Source of the DNA: Streptomyces ortus
GTDB taxonomy: Bacteria > Actinomycetota > Actinomycetes > Streptomycetales > Streptomycetaceae
NCBI RefSeq assembly: GCF_026341275.1
Contig: NZ_JAIFZO010000002.1
Location: 6,168,118-6,232,117 of the forward strand
Length of the DNA: 64,000 nt
Reading direction: 5' to 3'
Part shown: in pieces, positions 17,452-25,015 of the stretch
Layout: each line of letters starts with the position of its first letter
How positions within the stretch are numbered: position 1 is the stretch's first letter
Notes under the pieces: model-generated
Database searches by the model: none
Told to the model about the DNA's origin: nothing
Seen by the model: the letters and a program-made list of their open reading frames with translations, nothing else
Program-made: the position numbers and the translations under genes

Positions 17452-18372
17452 TCACCCCACCAACCGCAACCGTCGCCCGCACACCCCCACCCGCACCGAC
17501 TGTCCCCATGTGAGTTCCAGGGCGTCGCCCTCCATTCCGTCCCCGAAGGCGATCAGGCGTTCGGACTCGGCGGTGAGGGTGAGGTGGGACGTGGCCGACA
17601 GCTGGCCCGCCACCTGGGACGTGCCGGTCGTCGGGGACGGCCAGGCCTCTCGTACGCACCACACCAGGCGGTCCTCCGTGGGGCGGGGGAGGGGCAGGGG
17701 GTTGCCCCTCTCCTGCCACACCGACCTGATCCACCCCGTCGCGCCCGTCCCCGTCCCCACCAGGACCCCGGAGGAGGCCTGCGCCTCGGAGGGGGCCTGC
17801 GGCTTGGAGGAGGAGGCTCCGCCCGCCTCCACGGCCAGGCGGTACCGGGCCGTCTGGTGTCCCGCCGCGCCCACGTAGATCTCGTTCAGGGCGAGCAGGC
17901 GCTGTGTGTCGTCGGCGACCGCCTCGACCATGGTGAGCTCCTCCGTCCCCGTGCCGGCGGCGAGCGCCGCGGGCAGCAGACGGGCCGCGTCCGCCGGGCG
18001 GTGGCGTACCAGGACGCCCGCGTTGCGGCCGGGGTCGGCGTCGATGCCCACCACCGGCTGCCCGGTGAGGTACTTGGCCGCGTTCGCCACCAGGCCGTCC
18101 TGGCCCACCACGACCACCACGTCCTCCGGGGCGAACAGGAAGCGGTCCAGGTCGGTGCGTTCGACCCGGCTCTGACGCCAGGTCAGGGGGATCGCCGCGG
18201 TCACGTCCGACAGCGCGCGCCTGGTGCGGCGGTGGCGTTCGGCGACCTCCTCGATGTCCCGGCCCCGGGAGGAGAGGAAGAAGGCGGCCTGCCCGTGCGT
18301 ACCGTGGTGGGCCACCAACTCCTCGTACTCCGTGGTGCGGTGGACCAGCACGATCCGCGGGGCGAGGCTCAT
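17452..18372 (-). CDS. NAD(+)/NADH kinase-like protein
   Basis: A 306-residue protein of the NAD kinase fold. The N-terminal nucleotide site has VVVVVGQDGLVANAAKYL in the position of the GGDG motif (here GQDG, so the second Gly is replaced). A later VLVGTGTGATGWIRSVW segment matches the TGSTAY-like loop, and a beta-rich C-terminus follows. The altered motif leaves ATP-dependent NAD phosphorylation unproven; it could be a diverged NAD-binding regulator. ATG 18372 overlaps the stop of the SPFH gene upstream, so it is coupled to that membrane-associated partner. Converges with the HExxH gene. Confidence 0.78.
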   Translation of the reverse strand: MSLAPRIVLVHRTTEYEELVAHHGTHGQAAFFLSSRGRDIEEVAERHRRTRRALSDVTAAIPLTWRQSRVERTDLDRFLFAPEDVVVVVGQDGLVANAAKYLTGQPVVGIDADPGRNAGVLVRHRPADAARLLPAALAAGTGTEELTMVEAVADDTQRLLALNEIYVGAAGHQTARYRLAVEAGGASSSKPQAPSEAQASSGVLVGTGTGATGWIRSVWQERGNPLPLPRPTEDRLVWCVREAWPSPTTGTSQVAGQLSATSHLTLTAESERLIAFGDGMEGDALELTWGQSVRVGVCGRRLRLVG

Positions 18373-19406
18373 GCGTCGTCCCGGACGCCCAGCTTGGCCA
18401 GCAGGCCGGTCAGCACGTCCGGCGAGATGGTCAGGCTGTCGATGCTCGGCAGGTTCTCCGCGAGCCGCGACCCGGTCAGCGCGTGCAGCGTGCTGACGTC
18501 GACGTCGGCGTGCACCCGCAGCCAGGCCGCCTGCGCCTGCGCCCGCGCCTCCCCGACCTCGCGCGCCGCCTGCGCCTCCGCCCGTGCGAGCCGCACGGAC
18601 CGTTCGGCCTCCGCCCCGGCCAGCTTCACCGTCCGGGCCGCCTCGGCCTCGGCGCGTACCGCGTCCGCCGCCGCGTGCTCCTCGGCCTCCCGCCGCGTGT
18701 TCGTGCCGCGCTGCTCGACCAACTGCTCCTCGCGCCGGGCGAGTTCGATCTGGCTCGCCAGTTCGTTCTCGGCGATCGCCCGTTCCCGCTCGACGGCCAC
18801 GGCCCGCCGCTCGTACGTCGCGCGGTCCGCCTCCTGCTGGATCTGTTCGCGGGCCGGGGTGCGCAGGGCCCGCTCCACCTCCGGCTCCGGGCGAAGGGCC
18901 ACCACGCGCACGGCGACGACCTCGATACCGGTCGCGGGCAGCCGCGGCTCCGCCGCCAGCCCCGCCGCGACCCGCTCCCGTACCGACGCCACGCCGTCGA
19001 CCAGCGCCGACGCCAGGGTCGTACGGGCCAGTACGTCCAGGGCGTGCTGCTGGGCCGACTCGGTCAGCAGCGTGCCCAGCTGCTCCAGCGGCGCGCCCCG
19101 CCAGATCCCGGTGTCGGGGTCGATGGAGAAGTCCAGGCGTGCGGAGGCGAGCGCCGGGTCGCTGACCCGGTAGGTGACGGTCGCCTGTACCGCGATGTCC
19201 TGGAAGTCGGACGTACGGGCGTGGAAGGTCATCGCCAACTCGCGGTCGTCCACCGGTACTTCGGACAGCGCGGCGCTCAGCGCGCGGTACCAGAAGCTGA
19301 GTCCGGGGCCGTCGTGCAGCAGCTCCTCGCCGCAGTGGTGCCGGATGTGCGCGGTCGGAGCGCCGCGCAGGTGGCGCCAGCCCAGGCGCCGGGTGATGTC
19401 GGCCAT
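18369..19406 (-). CDS. SPFH (stomatin/prohibitin/band 7) domain protein
   Basis: A 345-residue SPFH protein. The band-7 fold covers residues about 20-190 (FHARTSDFQDIAVQATVTYRV, LLTESAQQHALDVLARTTLA, IEVVAVRVVALRPEPEVERA). A long Ala/Glu/Arg coiled coil (about 190-290, RYERRAVAVERERAIAENEL-like heptads) and a short C-terminal tail follow. There is no obvious transmembrane segment, so membrane attachment would be peripheral or through oligomers. The ATG at 19406 has GAGGGA at ideal spacing; an ATG at 19463 is in frame but overlaps the promoter palindromes. Coupled to the NAD-kinase-like gene; such pairs recur in Streptomyces, role unknown. Confidence 0.87.
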   Translation of the reverse strand: MADITRRLGWRHLRGAPTAHIRHHCGEELLHDGPGLSFWYRALSAALSEVPVDDRELAMTFHARTSDFQDIAVQATVTYRVSDPALASARLDFSIDPDTGIWRGAPLEQLGTLLTESAQQHALDVLARTTLASALVDGVASVRERVAAGLAAEPRLPATGIEVVAVRVVALRPEPEVERALRTPAREQIQQEADRATYERRAVAVERERAIAENELASQIELARREEQLVEQRGTNTRREAEEHAAADAVRAEAEAARTVKLAGAEAERSVRLARAEAQAAREVGEARAQAQAAWLRVHADVDVSTLHALTGSRLAENLPSIDSLTISPDVLTGLLAKLGVRDDA

Positions 19407-19429
19407 CGGATTCCCTCGTTCCCCCTCGA

Positions 19430-19481
19430 TTGTCGTCTGTTCGACGATAACCGGTCGAGTCATTAATAGTCAAGATGACTA
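19430..19481. promoter_or_regulatory. Divergent control region with two palindromes (SPFH / arginine deiminase)
   Basis: 19467-19481 is a perfect inverted repeat TAGTCA-AGA-TGACTA. 19430-19450 is a second, near-perfect one (TTGTCGTC, 5-base spacer, GACGATAA). On the minus strand TTGACT (within the first palindrome) lies 17 bases from TTATCG, a plausible -35/-10 pair for the SPFH gene, so both palindromes would overlap the promoter. The overlapping geometry suggests repressor operators. The regulator is unidentified; a Nudix-type NAD regulator is one idea given the NAD-kinase-like target. Confidence 0.5.
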
Positions 19482-19581
19482 GAAAGGGGGAGGCGGGTCG
19501 TGCGGGCGTGCGGGCGGACGAGTGGGCGAAGAAACAGCCGACGAGTGGGTCAAGCGGCCCTTCGGTGGTCAGGATGGAGTC

Positions 19582-20811
19582 ATGGGATTCCACGTCGACT
19601 CCGAAGCCGGGCGGCTGCGCCGCGTCATCCTCCACCGGCCGGATCTGGAGCTCAAGAGGCTCACCCCCAGCAACAAGGACGCTCTGCTCTTCGACGACGT
19701 GCTGTGGGTGCGCAGGGCGCGCGCCGAGCACGACGGGTTCGCGGACGTCCTGCGCGACCGCGGCGTCACCGTCCACCTCTTCGGTGACCTGCTGACGGAG
19801 GCCATGGCCATCCCGGAGGCCCGGTCGCTCGTACTGGACCGGGTCTTCGACGAGAAGGAGTACGGGCCGCTCGCCACCGATCATCTGCGGGCCGCCTTCG
19901 AGGGGCTGCCGGCCGGCGAACTGGCCGAGGCGCTGATCGGCGGGATGACCAAGCGGGAGTTCCTCGACGCGCACCCCGAGCCGACCTCCGTGCGCTTCCA
20001 TGTCATGGACCTCGACGACTTCCTCCTCGGGCCGCTGCCCAACCACCTCTTCACCCGCGACACCTCCGCCTGGATCTACGACGGCGTCTCCATCAACGCC
20101 ATGCGCTGGCCCGCGCGCAGACGCGAGACCGTGCACTTCGAGGCGATCTACCGGCACCATCCGCTGTTCCGCGCGGAGACCTTCAACGTGTGGTCCGAGG
20201 GGCAGGCCGACTATCCGTCCACCATCGAGGGCGGCGACGTACTCGTCATCGGCAACGGCGCCGTGCTCATCGGCATGAGCGAACGGACCACGCCCCAGGC
20301 CGTGGAGATGCTCGCGCACAAGCTCTTCGCCACCGGCTCGGCGCAGTCCATCGTCGCGCTCGACATGCCCAAGAGGCGGGCGCTGATGCACCTCGACACG
20401 GTGATGACGATGGTCGACGGCGACACCTTCACCCAGTACGGGGGCCTCGGCATGCTCCGCTCGTACACCATCGAGCCGGGCGTGGGCGACAAGGAGCTGA
20501 AGGTCACCGACCATCCGCCGGAGCACATGCACCGCGCGATCGCCGCCGCGCTCGGCCTGAGCCGGATCCGCGTCCTGACCGCCACCCAGGACGTCCACGC
20601 GGCCGAGCGCGAGCAGTGGGACGACGGCTGCAACGTCCTCGCGGTCGAGCCGGGCGTCGTCGTCGCGTACGAGCGCAACCAGACCACGAACACCCATCTG
20701 CGCAAACAGGGCATCGAGGTGATCGAGATCCCGGGCAGCGAACTGGGGCGAGGGCGGGGCGGCCCGCGCTGTATGAGCTGCCCGGTCCAGCGGGACGCGG
20801 TGGGCGGCTGA
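19582..20811 (+). CDS. arcA: Arginine deiminase
   Basis: A 409-residue enzyme hydrolysing L-arginine to citrulline and ammonia. Visible family features are the start MGFHVDSEAGRLRRVILHRP, then LFDDVLWVRRARAEHD (substrate Asp), FTRDTSAWIYDGV, and EGGDVLVIGNGAVLIGMSER with the catalytic Glu/His region. The C-terminus is RGGPRCMSCPVQRD with the nucleophilic Cys. Full length for the family. The start at 19582 has GGAG 6 bases upstream. Followed by ornithine carbamoyltransferase, giving the first two steps of the arginine deiminase pathway; no carbamate kinase or arginine/ornithine antiporter is nearby. Confidence 0.95.
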   Translation: MGFHVDSEAGRLRRVILHRPDLELKRLTPSNKDALLFDDVLWVRRARAEHDGFADVLRDRGVTVHLFGDLLTEAMAIPEARSLVLDRVFDEKEYGPLATDHLRAAFEGLPAGELAEALIGGMTKREFLDAHPEPTSVRFHVMDLDDFLLGPLPNHLFTRDTSAWIYDGVSINAMRWPARRRETVHFEAIYRHHPLFRAETFNVWSEGQADYPSTIEGGDVLVIGNGAVLIGMSERTTPQAVEMLAHKLFATGSAQSIVALDMPKRRALMHLDTVMTMVDGDTFTQYGGLGMLRSYTIEPGVGDKELKVTDHPPEHMHRAIAAALGLSRIRVLTATQDVHAAEREQWDDGCNVLAVEPGVVVAYERNQTTNTHLRKQGIEVIEIPGSELGRGRGGPRCMSCPVQRDAVGG

Positions 20812-20858
20812 CCGACCGGCCCGGGCGGCGCCAGGGGCGTACGGCAGCGGGGTCGTAC

Positions 20859-20904
20859 GGGTGCGGGACCGTCCGGGTGCGGCACCGTCCGGATGCGCGG
20901 CCGT
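20859..20904 (+). repeat. Tandem 16-base repeats upstream of arcB
   Basis: Two copies of a 16-base unit (GGGTGCGGGACCGTCC at 20859-20874; 20875-20890 with one change) and a degenerate third (20891-20904) lie between arcA and arcB. A unit of one and a half helical turns in an intergenic leader may be a regulator-binding array or a slippage product. Confidence 0.6.
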
Positions 20905-20907
20905 GGC

Positions 20908-20936
20908 CGTATAGAAATGTGGGGCGTCGTATAGAA
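20908..20936 (+). promoter_or_regulatory. Phased direct repeats in arcB upstream region
   Basis: CGTATAGAA occurs at 20908-20916 and again at 20928-20936, exactly 20 bases apart, in the only AT-rich patch before the arcB start (20976). The spacing, about two helical turns, fits a regulator bound on one DNA face or overlapping -10 elements. I cannot assign an ArgR box. Confidence 0.4.
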
Positions 20937-20975
20937 TTCCAAGAGTCCCTGTTTACGTAACCCTGGAGCGCCCCC

Positions 20976-21983
20976 ATGGCGACAGTCCCGTACGCCCTCG
21001 CCGGCCGCCACTTCCTGAAGGAGTCGGACTTCACTCAGGAGGAGTTCCGCGGCCTGATCGAACTCGCCGCCGAGCTGAAGGCGGCGAAGAAGGCCGGGAC
21101 GGAGACCCAGCGGCTGCGGGGCCGGAACATCGCGCTGATCTTCGAGAAGACGTCGACGCGCACGCGCTGCGCCTTCGAGGTCGCCGCCGCCGACCAGGGC
21201 GCGTCGACCACGTACCTCGACCCGTCCGGTTCACAGATAGGGCACAAGGAGTCCGTGAAGGACACCGCGCGGGTGCTCGGCCGGATGTTCCACGCGATCG
21301 AGTACCGGGGTGACAGTCAGGAGGGCGTCGAGGAACTGGCGGCCCACGCGGGCGTGCCCGTCTACAACGGCCTGACCGACGACTGGCACCCCACGCAGAT
21401 GCTCGCCGACGTGCTCACGATGGTCGAGCACTGCGACAGGCCGCTGAACGAGATCGCCTTCGCCTACCTGGGCGACGCCCGCCTCAACATGGGCAACTCG
21501 TACCTGGTCACCGGCGCGCTGCTCGGCATGGACGTGCGGATCGTCGCGCCCAGGGCCTACTGGCCCGCCGAGGAGGTCGTGGCACAGGCGCGCGAGCTGG
21601 GCGTGGTCAGCGGGGCGCGGATCACGCTCACCGAGGAGGTCGGCGAGGGGGTCCTGGGCGTCGACTTCGTCGCCACCGACGTGTGGGTCTCGATGGGGGA
21701 GCCCAAGGAGGTCTGGGACGAGCGCATCGCCGATCTCGGTCCGTACGCCGTCACCATGGACGTCCTGCGGGCCACCGGCAACGCGGACGTCAAGTTCCTG
21801 CACTGCCTGCCCGCCTTCCACGACCTGGGCACCAAGGTCGGCCGTGAGATCCATGAGCGGCACGGTCTGGACTGCCTGGAGGTCACCGACGAGGTCTTCG
21901 AGTCGGCCCACTCCGTCGTCTTCGACGAGGCGGAGAACCGGCTGCACACGATCAAGGCCGTACTGGTGGCGACACTCTCCTGA
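20976..21983 (+). CDS. arcB: Ornithine carbamoyltransferase
   Basis: A 335-residue OTCase. It has the carbamoyl-phosphate motif FEKTSTRTRCAFE (about residues 51-63), the family segment GHKESVKDTARVLGRMFHAIEYRG, the DDWHPTQMLADVLTM ornithine-domain signature and the C-terminal HCLPAFHD with the catalytic Cys (about 270). Length and placement beside arginine deiminase suggest the catabolic role (citrulline phosphorolysis), though the fold also serves biosynthesis. GGAG precedes the ATG by 9 bases. Converges with the RsbW-like gene after 27 bases. Confidence 0.95.
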   Translation: MATVPYALAGRHFLKESDFTQEEFRGLIELAAELKAAKKAGTETQRLRGRNIALIFEKTSTRTRCAFEVAAADQGASTTYLDPSGSQIGHKESVKDTARVLGRMFHAIEYRGDSQEGVEELAAHAGVPVYNGLTDDWHPTQMLADVLTMVEHCDRPLNEIAFAYLGDARLNMGNSYLVTGALLGMDVRIVAPRAYWPAEEVVAQARELGVVSGARITLTEEVGEGVLGVDFVATDVWVSMGEPKEVWDERIADLGPYAVTMDVLRATGNADVKFLHCLPAFHDLGTKVGREIHERHGLDCLEVTDEVFESAHSVVFDEAENRLHTIKAVLVATLS

Positions 21984-22010
21984 GCGGCGACGGGGGGCGG
22001 CTCAGCGCTG

Positions 22011-22463
22011 TCAGGCGGACCTTCGCTGGTGGGGGACCACCGGCAGCCGGAACCAGACCGCCTTGCCGGACTCCGTCGGGCGGTGGCCGCACGACGAGCT
22101 GAGCGTGCGGATCAGCAGCAGCCCTCGGCCGTGCTCCAGCCAGGGGTCGGGCTCGCAGGACGGATCGGGAACCGTGAGGTCGCCCGGCGGGGACGGGTCG
22201 GGGTCGTGCACCTCGACCTGGCACCCGGTGGGCAGCAGCTCCACGACCAGCTCTATGGGCGCGTCGCCCCTGGTGTGCTCCACGGCGTTGGCGACCAGTT
22301 CCGCGGTCAGCAGCTCAGCGGTGTCGCAGTCCGCGGTCAGCTCGATCTCCGCCAGCGCGGTACGGACCAGTGCGCGGGCGACCGGCACCGCCGCGACGGA
22401 GTGCGGCAGGGCGATGCGCCAGGAGGCTGGGGCGTGAGGCTCGTGCAAGGCGGATCCGTTCAT
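22011..22463 (-). CDS. RsbW-like ATP-binding (HATPase_c) anti-sigma/regulatory protein
   Basis: About 150 residues. A single HATPase_c/GHKL domain with LLTAELVANAVEHTRGDAP (N box, about residues 50-68), VEVHDPDPSPPG (G1 box) and HGRGLLLIRTLSSSCG (G2 box). This is the common Streptomyces family of RsbW-related regulators that bind ATP and sigma or anti-anti-sigma proteins. ATG 22463 is preferred because the fold begins soon after; an ATG at 22508 would add 15 residues. A perfect palindrome sits immediately upstream of 22463. No partner anti-anti-sigma gene is adjacent. Confidence 0.82.
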   Translation of the reverse strand: MNGSALHEPHAPASWRIALPHSVAAVPVARALVRTALAEIELTADCDTAELLTAELVANAVEHTRGDAPIELVVELLPTGCQVEVHDPDPSPPGDLTVPDPSCEPDPWLEHGRGLLLIRTLSSSCGHRPTESGKAVWFRLPVVPHQRRSA

Positions 22464-22466
22464 GGA

Positions 22467-22480
22467 GCAGGATGTCCTGC
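22467..22480. promoter_or_regulatory. Palindrome just upstream of the RsbW-like start
   Basis: GCAGGA-TG-TCCTGC is a perfect 6-bp inverted repeat 3 bases from the ATG at 22463. It may fold in the mRNA over the ribosome-binding region or bind a regulator. Confidence 0.35.
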
Positions 22481-22665
22481 TTTCAACTTTAGGAATGGTA
22501 CGTCGCATCCCGGCAGAGGCGCTCGGCGGGCTTTCCCCGGGACGTTCGGCCCGGTCCGGGCTGTCTACCCAGAAGAACGGTGCGCCTCGCGCGGACCGCT
22601 CCCGCCGTTACCGAGCCATCGACGAGTCGTGACTCGGTGACCGGGCCTGTCACGACAGCGGGAGA

Positions 22666-22692
22666 CCGGGCACCCTGTCACTCGGTGCCCGG
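22666..22692. terminator. Hairpin after the cysN remnant
   Basis: A perfect 9-bp stem (22666-22674 with 22684-22692) and 9-base loop, 28 bases beyond the cysN-remnant stop at 22720. It is a likely terminator of the minus-strand sulfation operon. The rest of the stretch 22509-22719 holds no gene that I can support. Confidence 0.5.
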
Positions 22693-22719
22693 CCTCGTAC
22701 GACTCCTCGGACGGGTGGC

Positions 22720-23114
22720 TCAGCCCGTGCCGGCGCCCCCGCTCAGATCGGCTATACCCGCTGTCAGCGTCGCCCCGTCCGCCGGATCGATCAGGATGAA
22801 CGCGCCGGTACGGCGGCAGTCGGCGTAGTCGTCGCGGGCGAGCGGCTCGGCGGTGCGCAGGACGATCCGGCCAAGGTCGTTCGCGTGCAGCCCGGCTCCT
22901 TCCGCGGCCAGGCTCTTCACGACGGCCTGCACCGTGCGGGTGGTGTGCCTGACCAGCACACGGTCGCCGACGCGCAGCGGACGGTCGGCCAGATGGCAGA
23001 CGGCGGCCCGCACGTCCGGGGTCAGCGCGGGCGCCGCCGCCCACCGGTGATCATGTCGCCGCGGGAGACGTCGAGGTGGTCCGCCAGGCGCAGGGTCAGC
23101 GACTGCGGCGCGTA
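22720..23114 (-). pseudogene. cysN': cysN remnant (C-terminal barrel of sulfate adenylyltransferase GTPase subunit)
   Basis: Only the C-terminal EF-Tu-like barrels remain. The piece YAPQSLTLRLADHLDVSRGD is in the cysC reading frame (from 23114 to about 23040). After a one-base shift near 23035-23045 the homology resumes as PLRVGDRVLVRHTTRTVQAV, NDLGRIVLRTAEPLARDDY and RTGAFILIDPADGATLTAG, ending at 22720. The GTPase domain and all of cysD are absent. In Streptomyces sulfate assimilation operons the order is cysC-cysD-cysN, so one deletion joining cysC to the end of cysN, plus a later frameshift, explains it. It cannot make active ATP sulfurylase. Confidence 0.85.
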
Positions 23115-23717
23115 CGAGTGTCTCCGTGACGGTCGTCGTGGAACTCGCACCAATCCCCTGGCCGCCAGCACCGCGTGCACCGAGTCCGCCGACTCCTCGG
23201 GCGTCTGCGACCGCGTGTCCAGTGCGAGCGCCGGGTCGAGCGGGGGCTCGTACGGGTCGTCGACGCCGGTGAGCCCGGTCAGGCGGCCGGCCGCCCGGCG
23301 CGCGTACAGGCCCTTCACGTCCCGTTCGCTGCACACCTCGACCGGTGTGGCGACATGCACCTCGATGTAGGGCGTCCCGCCGGCCTCGTGGCGCTTGCGC
23401 ACCGCCCCGCGGCTGTCGGCGTACGGGGCGATGACGGGGACGACGGCCAGGACGCCGTTGCGGGCCGGCACCTCGGCGACCAGGCCGATGCGCCGCACGT
23501 TGGTGTTGCGGTCCTCGCGGGAGAAGCCGAGTCCCGCGGAGAGGAAGCGGCGGATCTCGTCGCCGTCCAGGACCTCCACGCGATGGCCCTCGGCGCGCAG
23601 CCGCCCGGCGAGGAAGCGGGCGATCGTCGTCTTGCCCGCGCTCGGCAGCCCGGTGAGCCAGACCGTGGCCCCCTGGGTGGTAGGGGGCTTCCGGCGGCCC
23701 CTTGCCGTGGTGGTCAT
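23022..23717 (-). CDS. cysC: Adenylylsulfate (APS) kinase fused to a cysN fragment
   Basis: A 231-residue frame. Residues 1-about 189 are a complete APS kinase: Walker A TGLPSAGKTTI (about 22-32), LDGDEIRRFLSAGLGFSREDR, NTNVRRIGLVAEV and a C-terminal ESADSVHAVLAARGL. It phosphorylates APS to PAPS, the sulfate donor for sulfotransferases. The last about 40 residues are not kinase but the start of the cysN remnant (SLTLRLADHLDVSRGDMI), read until a chance stop at 23022, so the native stop is lost. ATG 23717 overlaps the glycosyltransferase stop. PAPS from this kinase would serve the sulfotransferase of the same operon, but ATP sulfurylase must come from elsewhere. Confidence 0.88.
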   Translation of the reverse strand: MTTTARGRRKPPTTQGATVWLTGLPSAGKTTIARFLAGRLRAEGHRVEVLDGDEIRRFLSAGLGFSREDRNTNVRRIGLVAEVPARNGVLAVVPVIAPYADSRGAVRKRHEAGGTPYIEVHVATPVEVCSERDVKGLYARRAAGRLTGLTGVDDPYEPPLDPALALDTRSQTPEESADSVHAVLAARGLVRVPRRPSRRHSYAPQSLTLRLADHLDVSRGDMITGGRRRPR

Positions 23718-25015
23718 GCGTGGTGTCCCTTCGCGGCGTCCGAGGTGCGGTGCCGTGGTTCGGGGTGAGCGGGGGGGGGTGTGCAGGGCAGGGCGGCCGG
23801 TACGCCGAGTTCGTTGAACAGGGCCTCCCAGCGCGGGTGCACCGCGTCCGGGCCGTACGAGGCCGCCGTCAGCACGGCCGCGAGGCCCATGTCGGCGCGC
23901 AACGCCCGGTCGCCCATCAGCCTGGCCATGGAGCCGGCGAGCGCGTCGGGGTCCTCGGGGGGTACCAGCAGGCCGTCGACGCCGTGGGTGAGCACGTCCG
24001 AGGGGCCGGTCGGGCAGTCGAAGGCAACCACCGGCAGCGAGTGGCTCATCGCCTCGATCATCACCATCGGCAGTCCCTCGAAGCGTGAACTGAGCACGTA
24101 GAAGGAGGCCTTGGCGAGTTCGTCGTCCAGCCGGTCCGTGTGACCCATCAGGAACACATGGTTGTAGAGGTGGTGCTCCTCGATGAGCGCGCGCAGTTCG
24201 GCCTTCTTCTCGCCGCTGCCGTAGATCCGCAACTGCCAGTCGGGGTACGCCTCGACGAGTTTCGCCCACGCGGGGATCAGCAGGTCGAAGCCCTTCTGCG
24301 GGAACAGCCGCCCGGCCGCCACCGCGATCTTCGACCGGTGGTCCGAGGGGAGCTGGTCGAGGGAGTGCACGGCGTTGGGGATGCGCACCACCCGGGTGCC
24401 GGGCAGCAGTTGCCCGTACTCCTCGCGGTCGCGTTCCGTCAGGACGGCGACCGCGTCGAAGCGCGGGTACGTCTCCCGGATGCGGCGCCGCACGTCAGGC
24501 TTGTGCGTGCCGTGGTTCATGTGTTCCTGCGCCACCCGCACCACGCCGCCCGTCGCGTGCTCCGCGGCGAGGAAGTTGAGCGCCGGCCGGGTGGTCACGA
24601 GAATGCCGTCGCGCAACGAGGAGAGGTACGCGATCAGCCGCCGCTCCACGTACCGGTTGAAGTAGCGGTAGCCGAACTCGCCCGCCGGGACGTGCCGCGC
24701 CGGCCGCTCGGTCAGCCGCCCGCGGCGCCAGTCCCGCCAGCGGCCGGCCACCCCCTGGCCCGGGGAGTGGGCGCTCTCGCGCACATCGACGACCGTGCTG
24801 ACGCGGACGCGCGGGTCGAGCGGGAACTGGAGGTCGTCCCGGCGGCGCAGCGCGCTCACCAGCTCGACCTCCCACCCCGCCCGCACCAGGGAGTTGGCCT
24901 GGTTCAGCACCGTGCGGATGGTGCCGCCGCGGCCGTAGGCGTGCAGCAGGAGATAGCGGACCTTCGGCCGTCCGGTCGCGTCCGCGCGCCGGGCTGAGGT
25001 CTGATGATCCGTCAT
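23714..25015 (-). CDS. Glycosyltransferase family 4-like protein
   Basis: A 433-residue GT-B glycosyltransferase. The N-terminal Rossmann domain starts VRYLLLHAYGRGGTIRTVLN; the C-terminal half has AAGRLFPQKGFDLLIPAWAK, LRIYGSGEKKAELRALIEE and the E-x7-E nucleotide-sugar motif in SRFEGLPMVMIEAMSHSLPV. No membrane segment. It probably transfers a sugar onto a cell-envelope glycan or teichoic-acid-like polymer in the cytoplasm. The Pro/His-rich last 30 residues are low complexity. ATG 25015 overlaps the stop of the upstream small gene (ATGA). Confidence 0.9.
   Translation of the reverse strand: MTDHQTSARRADATGRPKVRYLLLHAYGRGGTIRTVLNQANSLVRAGWEVELVSALRRRDDLQFPLDPRVRVSTVVDVRESAHSPGQGVAGRWRDWRRGRLTERPARHVPAGEFGYRYFNRYVERRLIAYLSSLRDGILVTTRPALNFLAAEHATGGVVRVAQEHMNHGTHKPDVRRRIRETYPRFDAVAVLTERDREEYGQLLPGTRVVRIPNAVHSLDQLPSDHRSKIAVAAGRLFPQKGFDLLIPAWAKLVEAYPDWQLRIYGSGEKKAELRALIEEHHLYNHVFLMGHTDRLDDELAKASFYVLSSRFEGLPMVMIEAMSHSLPVVAFDCPTGPSDVLTHGVDGLLVPPEDPDALAGSMARLMGDRALRADMGLAAVLTAASYGPDAVHPRWEALFNELGVPAALPCTPPPAHPEPRHRTSDAAKGHHA

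Noticed and set aside
19582..21983. Arginine deiminase and ornithine carbamoyltransferase as part of the NRPS cluster
   Set aside because: Separated from the cluster by the sulfation operon, PaaX and DUF genes on the other strand. They form an ordinary catabolic pair, so no supply role for the peptide can be argued from position.
23022..23717. APS kinase with extra C-terminal domain as a designed bifunctional enzyme
   Set aside because: The extra tail is only about 40 residues of cysN barrel and ends at a chance stop after a frameshift. Natural bifunctional proteins have CysN first and complete.
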